Assembly: GCA_964609965.1 (NCBI GenBank)
Contig: CAZSTS010000003.1
Span: forward strand, 62,001-126,000
Source: JAHJDR01 sp964609965
GTDB taxonomy: Bacteria > UBA10199 > JADGCS01
Length of the DNA stretch: 64,000 nt
Reading direction: 5' to 3'
Under the pieces are notes generated by a model that searched no databases, was not told the origin of the DNA, and saw only the letters and a program-made list of their open reading frames with translations. Numbering within the stretch: the first letter of the stretch is position 1; every line of letters begins with the position of its first letter. The translations under genes were made by a program, and so were the position numbers. Below, piece after piece: positions 1 through 7,193 of this stretch.

Positions 1-240
1 GATGACTCAGAAAACCTTACTTCAACGGTTACTGCAAGTTGCACGGCAGGCGCTACAATTGCATTTGGTAATATTACAACTTTATCTGCATTGAGCGATG
101 GCACAACCCCAGACACGACGACGACGGCAGGTTGTTCTTTTAATAAATCTGCAAATGGTTTTTCTAGTATGGCTTTGTTTTGGATGGGTCTTTTCTTAAT
201 CAGCCCAATAATCATTAGACGTGTGAAATATTTAGTTTAA
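1..240 (+). CDS. C-terminal end of a surface protein with a Cys/TM/Arg tail (partial)
   Basis: The frame is open from base 1 to a TAA at 238-240, giving 79 residues of a protein that begins outside the window. The visible part is rich in Thr, Ser, Ala and Asp with scattered Cys, as in low-complexity stalks of exported proteins. The end has three parts: a Cys in AGCSF, a hydrophobic helix (MALFWMGLFLISPIII) and a basic RRVKYLV tail. This is the layout of MYXO-CTERM-type sorting signals, and the metalloprotease at 2715 ends in a similar way. The function of the whole protein cannot be told from this fragment. Confidence 0.75.
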   Translation, partial: DDSENLTSTVTASCTAGATIAFGNITTLSALSDGTTPDTTTTAGCSFNKSANGFSSMALFWMGLFLISPIIIRRVKYLV

Positions 241-253
241 TTGTAAAAGTTAT

Positions 254-294
254 TGTAGGGGCACAGCATGCTGTACAGCTGCTGTGCCCCTACA
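254..294. repeat. REP-like palindrome, TGTAGGGGC family, copy 1
   Basis: Perfect 15-bp arms (254-268 and 280-294) start with TGTAGGGGCACAGCA and enclose 11 bp. It lies 13 bp after the stop of the preceding gene, so its RNA could form a strong hairpin and may act as a terminator. Related elements with the same TGTAGGGG ends lie at 5970-6032 and 56726-56755. Confidence 0.85.
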
Positions 295-368
295 CAAGTA
301 AACCTTTCATTATTGCTCAACCATAATTTCTATTGCTCGTTTAAATGAATCTATATTAGAAACCCACT

Positions 369-932
369 ATGACAAATAATGTTTCAAAATTACCAAGTAT
401 TACAGATAGAGAATACCCTCGTGTGAATAGTGTTCTCTATTTGCAATCTGAGCATTACAGTCCCACACATGCATCGCAAGACAACAAAGATGTCTTTATG
501 CCCACGTTTATCGAAAAAGAGGCTGACTTGGTAGGGCTTTCCATTGATGCTTTTTGGGAAAAAGTGAACAAAGATTCTCCTCAAGACAAGGATTATTTTC
601 TCCAATTGCAGCAACTTCTTTCCCAATTAAAGAGTTTTTATGACACAGACCCTTTGCGTCGTTCTCAAAACATGTTCAAAAAACTTAAAGTCAATATTAG
701 TGGTTCTGGCATAGCTTTTCCCTCAGATGTAGCCTATCATAATGGCCATCTATTGCGATTATCACTATTTTTCCCCAGATACCCTTTTTCATACGTAAAT
801 ATTGTTTCTGAAGTCATTCGAAGCGAAAAAGCAGACATTGGTTATGAAATAAAATGCCAATACAAAGATGTGAGTAAAGAAGCGCACGCAGAGATCCTCA
901 AGTTTGTTAAAGAGTGTCAAAAAAATAAATAA
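369..932 (+). CDS. PilZ-like domain protein, probable
   Basis: A 187-residue soluble protein. The C-terminal half, from about residue 105, reads NISGSGIAF and then a beta-rich stretch. The NxSxxG pattern is the second conserved motif of PilZ domains, which bind cyclic di-GMP. The first motif, RxxxR, is not clearly present; the nearest basic cluster is DPLRRSQ, so c-di-GMP binding is uncertain. The N-terminal 100 residues are not recognised and look helical around residues 70-95. The gene ends 2 bp before hisA, so the two are probably co-transcribed. A GGDEF protein is encoded at 56825. The PilZ assignment is inference from one motif and the fold-like spacing. Confidence 0.55.
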   Translation: MTNNVSKLPSITDREYPRVNSVLYLQSEHYSPTHASQDNKDVFMPTFIEKEADLVGLSIDAFWEKVNKDSPQDKDYFLQLQQLLSQLKSFYDTDPLRRSQNMFKKLKVNISGSGIAFPSDVAYHNGHLLRLSLFFPRYPFSYVNIVSEVIRSEKADIGYEIKCQYKDVSKEAHAEILKFVKECQKNK

Positions 933-934
933 TC

Positions 935-1654
935 ATGCTCATCATTCCAGCTATAGATCTAAAAGATCATAAGGTTGTTAGACTCACCCAAGGCAAGTTT
1001 CAAAATGAAAAAATTTATTCTGAATCTCCTCTGGCCATGGCAGAGCATTGGATTGGGCAAGGGGCTACACGTCTTCATATTGTTGATCTCAATGGAGCTC
1101 TCGAAGGAAAGCGTGTGCACCACAAAGACATCAAAGAAATTTCTCAAGTCTTTCCTAGTGTGCAACTTCAAGTTGGGGGAGGGATCCGCTCTTTAGAGGT
1201 GATTGAAGATTATTTTGAACACGGTGTTGATTTTTGTATTTTAGGTACAGTGGCTGTGAAGGATCCTGCAGTTGTTTTTAGAGCTGCCGAAAAATTTCCT
1301 GGGCATATTATTTTAGGAATTGATGCAAAAAAAGGAATGGTAGCCACTGATGGATGGGGCCAAAAAAGTGGAAAAAAAGGCCTTGAAGTTGCAAGGCAAT
1401 TTGAAGGACAAGCTATTGAATCTGTGATCTACACAGACATCTCACGTGATGGGATGCTTTCGGGTATTAATTTTAATCAAACCAAATTGATGAAAGATTG
1501 TGGTTTTCCCCTCATTGCTTCAGGGGGATTGTCTTCCATTGAAGATATAAAAACTCTCGTACAGATGAAGGATGTTTTTGGTGTTATTGCAGGTAAGGCA
1601 CTCTATGAAGGGCGGGTTGATTATAGAGAAGCAGTAGAATGTGTAAATAAGTAA
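935..1654 (+). CDS. hisA: phosphoribosylformimino-5-aminoimidazole carboxamide ribotide isomerase HisA
   Basis: The protein is a 239-residue (beta/alpha)8 barrel, the usual HisA length. It catalyses the Amadori rearrangement of ProFAR to PRFAR, the fourth step of histidine synthesis in the cytoplasm. Visible signatures are IPAIDLKDHKVVRL at the N-terminus with the catalytic Asp, the phosphate-binding loops VGGGIRS and ASGGLSS, and YTDISRDGM with the second catalytic Asp. It lies next to hisF, its product-using partner, separated by a structured repeat at 1665-1754. No other his genes are in the window. Confidence 0.95.
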   Translation: MLIIPAIDLKDHKVVRLTQGKFQNEKIYSESPLAMAEHWIGQGATRLHIVDLNGALEGKRVHHKDIKEISQVFPSVQLQVGGGIRSLEVIEDYFEHGVDFCILGTVAVKDPAVVFRAAEKFPGHIILGIDAKKGMVATDGWGQKSGKKGLEVARQFEGQAIESVIYTDISRDGMLSGINFNQTKLMKDCGFPLIASGGLSSIEDIKTLVQMKDVFGVIAGKALYEGRVDYREAVECVNK

Positions 1655-1664
1655 GTTAGAAAGT

Positions 1665-1754
1665 ACACCCTTCCTTGAATTTTTTTTATTCACTGGGCCC
1701 CCAGTCAGTCTGCGCTGACAGCCCCGGTTCAAAAAACAATACAAGGAAGGGTGT
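1665..1754. repeat. 90-bp inverted-repeat element between hisA and hisF
   Basis: Perfect 13-bp terminal arms (1665-1677 and 1742-1754) enclose 64 bp. Partly paired T-rich and A-rich strands lie inside the arms, followed by two inner hairpins: ACTGGG/CCCAGT at 1692-1705 and GTCAG/CTGAC at 1704-1719. The shape, an outer stem with two inner hairpins, matches the 5970-6032 element although the sequence differs. It has no coding capacity. It may be a MITE-like insertion or a structured leader RNA of hisF. Confidence 0.7.
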
Positions 1755-1785
1755 TTGTTCTCTATTTTTTTTTGGATGGAAGAGG

Positions 1786-2559
1786 ATGTTAAAAAAACGT
1801 ATAATACCCTGTCTTGATGTGAGGGATGGTCGTGTTGTTAAAGGGGTTAATTTTGTTGGCCTCAAAGACGCAGGAGACCCGGTCGAAGTTGCGTGTCGTT
1901 ACGAAAAAGAAGAGGCTGATGAACTTACGTTTTTAGATATCACAGCCAGCGTTGAAAAAAGAAATGTTTTACTAGACATTGTCGAAAGAACAGCTGATCA
2001 AGTCTTCATGCCTTTCACCGTCGGTGGCGGTGTTCGAACACTTCAAGATATTCGAGATCTTCTCAATGCAGGTGCTGACAAAGTTGCCATCAATACAGCT
2101 GCTGTAGCTCATCCTGAATTTGTGAGAGAGGCGAGTGGGAAATTCGGAACTCAGTGTATTGTTGTTGCCATTGATGCTAAAAAAACCAAGGTATCAGAAA
2201 ATATTCCCTCAGGTTTTGACGTCTACACACATGGAGGAAGAAAAGCTGTTGGACTTGATGCTATTAGCTGGGCTCAAAAAATGGTTTGCTTTGGTTGCGG
2301 TGAAATCTTGCTCACGAGCATGGATCGTGATGGCACTCGTTTAGGGTATGATATAGAACTCACGACTCAAATTGTCGACGCAGTGACTGTGCCAGTTATC
2401 GCCTCTGGTGGCGTGGGCACTTTGGAGCACCTATATGAAGGTTTAAATAAAACAGGCGCGAGCGCTGTTCTTGCTGCATCTATCTTTCACTTTGGTGAGT
2501 TTACGATTCGCGAGGCCAAGGAATATTTGGCAAAAAAAGGAATAAGTGTAAGACTGTAA
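1786..2559 (+). CDS. hisF: imidazole glycerol phosphate synthase cyclase subunit HisF
   Basis: A 257-residue barrel protein, the family's normal length. It pairs with HisH and turns PRFAR plus ammonia into imidazole glycerol phosphate and AICAR. Diagnostic stretches are LKKRIIPCLDVRDGRVVKG at the N-terminus with the catalytic Asp, FTVGGGVR, LTSMDRDGT with the second catalytic Asp, and VIASGGVG. The start at 1786 is chosen because it gives the canonical MLKKRIIPCLD and has a purine-rich GGAAGAGG just upstream. The frame stays open back to 1675, but that part lies inside the repeat element. hisH is not in the window. Confidence 0.95.
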   Translation: MLKKRIIPCLDVRDGRVVKGVNFVGLKDAGDPVEVACRYEKEEADELTFLDITASVEKRNVLLDIVERTADQVFMPFTVGGGVRTLQDIRDLLNAGADKVAINTAAVAHPEFVREASGKFGTQCIVVAIDAKKTKVSENIPSGFDVYTHGGRKAVGLDAISWAQKMVCFGCGEILLTSMDRDGTRLGYDIELTTQIVDAVTVPVIASGGVGTLEHLYEGLNKTGASAVLAASIFHFGEFTIREAKEYLAKKGISVRL

Positions 2560-2599
2560 ATTGTTGAAATAATTATAATATTGGTGCATATAAACTTTA

Positions 2600-2658
2600 G
2601 GATCGCTCACAATAAATAATAGGTTTATAATTAAGCGTGGGCGATCCGCCTAGGCGGA
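2600..2658. repeat. inverted repeat with CCGCCTAGGCGG palindrome, copy 1
   Basis: Arms GGATCGCTCAC (2600-2610) and GTGGGCGATCC (2637-2647) pair with one G:T. They overlap a 14-bp perfect palindrome TCCGCCTAGGCGGA at 2645-2658. Related palindromes lie at 55598-55611 and 58525-58540. All three are intergenic and close upstream of a gene start. Confidence 0.75.
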
Positions 2659-2714
2659 GAGCCCAGATAAGCGCGATAGCAAGATGAAAACATAAAGCGA
2701 ATACTTGGAGCTTT

Positions 2715-4217
2715 ATGTCAATAATAGTGTTTAATATGTTAAACAGAGGTTTCTTATATATTTTTATCTTATTATTCTTTTTCACTGTACCGGTTTATGC
2801 TGCAGGGCCATTGATCAATGAGATCACTACATCAGGTTCTACTCGCACTTCCACGCCTCCTGTTTGGGATACATCAAGCGCTATTGTCTACCATGTTGAG
2901 TCCGGAACATGTGGCCCTTTTTCAAATGCCGAAATGGTCACTAAGCTGGCTACAGACATGCAAGTATGGAGTGGTGTTTCCACAGCAGATCTTTCTTTTT
3001 CGGGTGTTTTAGGAAGCCTTACAGACATCACAGGAAGTAATTACACGACTTATATATATGTTGATTCAACATCTAGCTCTACTTTACTTTCAGATGATCT
3101 TAATCCTGTTGTTTTTGATGATGATGGCTCTGTTGTTTCTGCTATGTATGGTGTTGGCAATGAATACCTTGTTCTTGGTTTTGCAGGTGTGACTAACTAT
3201 TCAGCTGGAACAATCAGTGACGGACAGGCAGTGATTAATTGTAAATGCCTTGCGAATCATCCTGATGGGGCTTGTGTGTATGGTGGTCTTACAGTTGAAG
3301 ACACAGAAGCTGATTTGGATTTTACAATAGTGCATGAAATGGGGCATTTTTTAAACCTAGGACATACACAGGTGAATTCTGATATTTTTCTAGATGGTAC
3401 GTATGTCGAAGGTGATATTCCCATTATGTTTCCTATTTCTTCGGGCATGACAACAATTGCGACACACGAAGATGACGAACTCTCACTCACCTTGCTCTAT
3501 CCAGATGGTGATATCACCGACAATTATTGTCTTGTTGAAGGATACATCACAGACGCCAATAGTAATTACGTTCCTTGTCTTGATGTTTGGGCTGTGGCAG
3601 GCACAGACACCACAAAAACAGTTTCGTACACAACAGCATCGAATAATTATGTGAACACCAGTACAAGCAGTGATTTTGACATTGATGATACCTGTGATAA
3701 ATACTGTGGTTATTTTGGTATCTATATTAAACCAAGTACGGAATATACTCTCAAGGCTTATGATGTGTATGAAAGTTTTGTTGGCGGTTCTGGTGTTGGT
3801 CCCTGTGTTGATGAGCAACCTGAGTATGAACAAACAGGTGGCACATTAACAACAATTACATCTAGCCAGTGTTCTGTTCCTTCTCTTGCAGCCATTGATG
3901 CTGGCACGATTACATTAAGTATCACTATTGATTCTGAAACTGAAGCAGGCAGTGGGTCTACTGGTACCACGAGTTCTGGAGGAACAAGTAATCCTGTTGG
4001 GTATTGGTGTTCTTTGGCTAGTCCAATGTCCAAAGTCCAAGGTCCAAAGTCAATGGATCGGTTGATGGGTTTTGGGCTGTGGATGGCGACAATGTTCTTG
4101 TTTTTATTTTATGTAAGAACACGTCAGGGAAAAAACGCTACGAACTACAAACCACGAACTACGAACTGCATAAACGCTTGCCTTTCATCACTTTTCTCTT
4201 TATTTACGCGAACATGA
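2715..4217 (+). CDS. secreted metzincin-type zinc metalloprotease with Cys/TM C-terminal tail
   Basis: A 500-residue exported protein. It has an N-terminal signal peptide (hydrophobic residues 14-30, probable cleavage after VYA). The zinc site HEMGHFLNLGH starts at residue 207 and fits HExxHxxxxxH of matrixin/M10-like proteases, with Glu208 as the catalytic base. The Met-turn IMFP follows about 25 residues later, then LTLLYPDG, as in M10 proteins. The C-terminal half is Thr/Ser/Cys-rich. The tail has a Cys (YWCSLA), a hydrophobic helix (MGFGLWMATMFLFLFYV) and Arg residues. Heptamer arrays have been read into the frame on both sides of that helix (4021-4055 and 4141-4168), so the final 20 or so residues are probably not ancestral. 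The stop overlaps the proS start as ATGA. The substrate is unknown. Confidence 0.8.
   Translation: MSIIVFNMLNRGFLYIFILLFFFTVPVYAAGPLINEITTSGSTRTSTPPVWDTSSAIVYHVESGTCGPFSNAEMVTKLATDMQVWSGVSTADLSFSGVLGSLTDITGSNYTTYIYVDSTSSSTLLSDDLNPVVFDDDGSVVSAMYGVGNEYLVLGFAGVTNYSAGTISDGQAVINCKCLANHPDGACVYGGLTVEDTEADLDFTIVHEMGHFLNLGHTQVNSDIFLDGTYVEGDIPIMFPISSGMTTIATHEDDELSLTLLYPDGDITDNYCLVEGYITDANSNYVPCLDVWAVAGTDTTKTVSYTTASNNYVNTSTSSDFDIDDTCDKYCGYFGIYIKPSTEYTLKAYDVYESFVGGSGVGPCVDEQPEYEQTGGTLTTITSSQCSVPSLAAIDAGTITLSITIDSETEAGSGSTGTTSSGGTSNPVGYWCSLASPMSKVQGPKSMDRLMGFGLWMATMFLFLFYVRTRQGKNATNYKPRTTNCINACLSSLFSLFTRT
4021..4055. repeat. heptamer tandem array, GTCCAAN family, inside the protease frame
   Basis: Four exact-phase units GTCCAAT, GTCCAAA, GTCCAAG, GTCCAAA (4021-4048) are followed by a degenerate GTCAATG. 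Translated in the protease frame the array gives SPMSKVQGPKSM, between the conserved Cys and the membrane helix. Confidence 0.85.
4141..4168. repeat. heptamer tandem array, CGAACTA family, in the protease tail
   Basis: Four 7-bp units: CGAACTA, CAAACCA, CGAACTA, CGAACTG. The array encodes NYKPRTTN downstream of the Arg residues that would normally end the tail, 46 bp before the proS start. Confidence 0.85.
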
Positions 4218-5968
4218 AGTTTTCACAATCCCTTATTCCCACATTAAGAGAAGCCCCAGGTGATGCCGAAGTTATTTCTCACAAACTTCTTATCCGAGCA
4301 GGCATGATTCGTAAAGTTTCTGCAGGAATTTATGAGTTTCTTCCTTTGGGATTCAAAAGTTTTAAAAAAGTTGAACAAATCATTCGTGAAGAGATGGATA
4401 AAGCTGATTGCCAAGAAATTTTCATGCCTCATGCAATACCTGCTGATTTGTGGCAAGAAAGTGGTCGCTGGCAGAAATATGGCAGTGAGTTGCTTCGCAT
4501 TAAAGATAGGCATGAACGAGATTACTGTTTTGGACCCACTCACGAAGAAGTCGTGTGTGACCTAGTTAGGCAAACCGTTCATTCTTATAAAGCGCTTCCC
4601 ATTCATCTTTATCAGATACAAACAAAATTTCGCGACGAAATCCGTCCTCGATTTGGATTGATGCGCGGCCGCGAATTTATGATGAAGGATGGGTATTCTT
4701 TTCATGTAGACCTAGAAGACCTAGACCGTGAATACAACAAAATGTACAAAACGTATTCTGATATTTTTCAACGTTGTGGTTTGGCCTGTCGTCCTGTCGA
4801 AGCTGATACAGGTTCTATTGGCGGTTCTTCGAGTCACGAGTTCATGGTATTGGCTCAAACAGGTGAAGATGTGATTGCCAGTTGTGATACTTGTCAATAC
4901 GCTGCCAATCTTGAAAAGGCAGTGTATAAAATTTCTCCAGACAAAACATCTGCTGCAAAAGAATCACCTAAAGATGTTCATACACCAAATATGAAGAGCA
5001 TCGAAGAAGTTTCTGGATTTCTAAAATCAGATGCTTCTCAAATGATAAAAACGCTAATTTATGTTTCGCAGGACAAACACATTGTTGTCTGTCTTTCTGG
5101 TGACCGTGAGGTGAGTGACGCTAAACTTAAGAGTGCCACAGGGGACCCAGATGTGAGGCTAGCAACAGATGAAGAAATCGAATTGCTGACAGGTGTTCCC
5201 ACAGGCTTTTTGGGACCTCTAGGTCTCGAAGAAGTTATCAAAGCAAAATCACCTAAGGCAAAATATCAAATTTTCTATGACCGTTCTTTGGCTATTGTCT
5301 TTCAAGGCATGACAGGTGCCAATAAATCTGATTACCATACAGTCAATATCAATATAGAACGTGATTTAGGTCTTAAAAACGATCCTTCATTTGAACGATT
5401 TGAGGACCTTTCGACTGTGAAGGAAGGTGATGCTTGTCCTCGTTGTAAAACAGGCAAGCTCACTCTCATCAGAGGCATTGAAGTTGGCCATATTTTCAAG
5501 CTTGGCGATGTTTATGCCAAACCCATGAAAGTTCATTTCCTAGATAAAGATGGCAAAGAAAAGGTCCCTGTCATGGGTTGCTATGGAATTGGTGTCGGCC
5601 GCACCATGGCTGCCAGTGTCGAACAAAACCATGACGAAAATGGTATTATTTGGCCAAGAGCTTTAGCACCTTTTGATATCCATCTGATGAATCTTGATAA
5701 ATCTGAAGAAAGCGCAGAAACAACCCAAGAACTCTACGCCAAATTACAGCAGAGTGGCTTTAAGGTTTTGTGGGATGACCGCGATGAGCGCGCTGGTGTA
5801 AAATTTAATGATGCAGACCTTATTGGTGTTCCTTTACAGGTCATGGTTGGTAAAAAATGCCTCGCTCGTGGGTGTTATGAATATAAAATCCGTAAAGATG
5901 GCACGAGGGGAGATGTGGAATGCCCAAAGGTTATTGAAGAGGTTGGGAAGATATTGGAGAAATTGTAA
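4214..5968 (+). CDS. proS: prolyl-tRNA synthetase ProS
   Basis: A 584-residue class II aminoacyl-tRNA synthetase of the bacterial type. It charges tRNA-Pro in the cytoplasm. The N-terminal catalytic part holds motif 1 around LLIRAGMIRKVSAGIYEFLPLG and motif 2 in RPRFGLMRGREFMMKDGYSFH. An insertion domain (roughly residues 230-380) corresponds to the YbaK-like editing domain, which removes mischarged Ala. Motif 3 appears as GCYGIGVGRT, followed by the anticodon-binding domain to the C-terminus. The ATG at 4214 gives the canonical MKFSQSLIPTLREAP start; upstream codons come from a heptamer array and are not conserved-looking. It overlaps the protease stop by 4 bp. Confidence 0.96.
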   Translation: MKFSQSLIPTLREAPGDAEVISHKLLIRAGMIRKVSAGIYEFLPLGFKSFKKVEQIIREEMDKADCQEIFMPHAIPADLWQESGRWQKYGSELLRIKDRHERDYCFGPTHEEVVCDLVRQTVHSYKALPIHLYQIQTKFRDEIRPRFGLMRGREFMMKDGYSFHVDLEDLDREYNKMYKTYSDIFQRCGLACRPVEADTGSIGGSSSHEFMVLAQTGEDVIASCDTCQYAANLEKAVYKISPDKTSAAKESPKDVHTPNMKSIEEVSGFLKSDASQMIKTLIYVSQDKHIVVCLSGDREVSDAKLKSATGDPDVRLATDEEIELLTGVPTGFLGPLGLEEVIKAKSPKAKYQIFYDRSLAIVFQGMTGANKSDYHTVNINIERDLGLKNDPSFERFEDLSTVKEGDACPRCKTGKLTLIRGIEVGHIFKLGDVYAKPMKVHFLDKDGKEKVPVMGCYGIGVGRTMAASVEQNHDENGIIWPRALAPFDIHLMNLDKSEESAETTQELYAKLQQSGFKVLWDDRDERAGVKFNDADLIGVPLQVMVGKKCLARGCYEYKIRKDGTRGDVECPKVIEEVGKILEKL

Positions 5969-5969
5969 T

Positions 5970-6032
5970 TGTAGGGGCGACCCCCTGTGGTCGCCCGTAC
6001 TTTTCGGGCAGGCACAGGGACCTGCCCCTACA
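5970..6032. repeat. REP-like cloverleaf element, TGTAGGGGC family, copy 2
   Basis: Outer arms TGTAGGGGC (5970-5978) and GCCCCTACA (6024-6032) enclose two hairpins: GGGCGACC/GGTCGCCC on the left and GGGCAGG/CCTGCCC on the right. The element begins 2 bp after the proS stop, so it is transcribed and may end or protect that mRNA. Confidence 0.88.
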
Positions 6033-6050
6033 TGTTAATAAAAGAAAAAT

Positions 6051-7004
6051 ATGCGAAATCATCTAATAGAATATATCGATAAAGGTACGAGTGGCAGTGT
6101 TCGTGGTCTAAGAATTATGGGAGAATATTTTTACGCCCTTGATCAGCTCAAATCTGTGTTACGACCCGATGTAAAAGTTGTCGCTGTTTTTGGCTCTGCC
6201 AGACTCAAAGAAGATGATCGCGAATACAAAACAGCAAAGCTTTTGGGCCGGAGCCTTTATGACAATGGTTTTGCCGTTGTGACTGGGGCTAGTTCTGGTA
6301 TCATGCAAGCAGCCAACGAAGGTGTTTATGACGGTGTTTTAGCAGAATTTAAGAGTGCTGGAAAATATAAGAATATTAAAGAAATAAAAAAGTCAGCTGA
6401 GTTTAAAAGAAAACTCATGGATTATTCTTTTGGACTGAAGATTTCTTTGCCATTTGAAAAAGAATCTAATCCTTTTTTAGGCAATATGACGACTTTTCAT
6501 TATTTCATGGTACGTAAATTTTATTTTGCAAAGATTTCAAGTGCTTTTATTGCTTGCGAAGGAGGGTGGGGGACTCGTGATGAACTTTTTGAGATCATGA
6601 CGCTCGTTCAAACAGGAAAAGCTCCTCTCATGCCCATTATTTATGTTTCGCCTACTCCAGGACACTTTGAAACCGATATCAATTATGCTGTCAAAAAGAA
6701 ATACTTGGCACCAGAGGATCGTGATCTCATTAGCATTGTTCCTAGTTACAAGTACGCTGTGAGAATCATCAAAAAGTTCTATCGTTATGTGAAGTATATT
6801 TCTTATGATAAAGTGAATCATATTCAAATCTTTCTTGAAAAGGACCTTACAAAGGAGCAAAAAAATAAGATTACTCGCATTGTAGAAAAGAAATACAAGG
6901 ATGTTTTTACCGGAGGGGTTAGGTTTTATAAAAATAAATTCGAATTAAGGGGTTATGTCCATAAATCCTATGGCATTGTCCGGAAAATAATTGATAGCCT
7001 CTAA
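6051..7004 (+). CDS. LOG-family (lysine decarboxylase-like) Rossmann protein
   Basis: A 317-residue protein. The core (residues 40-230) has the LOG-family order: VAVFGSARLKEDD, then VTGASSGIMQAANEG, then the signature region CEGGWGTRDELFE. In cytokinin-activating LOG enzymes that signature is PGGxGTxxE and cleaves ribose 5-phosphate from nucleoside monophosphates. Here the leading Pro is Glu, while GGxGT and the last Glu remain. The C-terminal 70 or so residues are basic and family-atypical. It starts just after the REP element and stands alone before dxs. A nucleotide hydrolase role is plausible but unproven. Confidence 0.75.
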   Translation: MRNHLIEYIDKGTSGSVRGLRIMGEYFYALDQLKSVLRPDVKVVAVFGSARLKEDDREYKTAKLLGRSLYDNGFAVVTGASSGIMQAANEGVYDGVLAEFKSAGKYKNIKEIKKSAEFKRKLMDYSFGLKISLPFEKESNPFLGNMTTFHYFMVRKFYFAKISSAFIACEGGWGTRDELFEIMTLVQTGKAPLMPIIYVSPTPGHFETDINYAVKKKYLAPEDRDLISIVPSYKYAVRIIKKFYRYVKYISYDKVNHIQIFLEKDLTKEQKNKITRIVEKKYKDVFTGGVRFYKNKFELRGYVHKSYGIVRKIIDSL

Positions 7005-7193
7005 TCAACTCTAAGACCCTGTCTTTATTACAATAAATGCAATTTGGTCTGCTGTGTTATGGCTTTCTCAGAAAAGGAGTGACAGGTCTTTTTTTAACAA
7101 TTATAGACCCGCTACTTTTAACAGTGCTTGAATAGACCCAGGTAGTTCTGTTTTTCAACTGTCCCAGCTTGTATTCAAAATTGAGGTTTAAAT

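Noticed and set aside
1675..1785. N-terminal extension of HisF
   Set aside because: The extra 37 codons lie in the inverted-repeat element; the canonical HisF start is at 1786.
4079..4213. N-terminal extension of ProS
   Set aside because: The extra codons come from the protease tail and a CGAACTA array; the family-typical start is at 4214.
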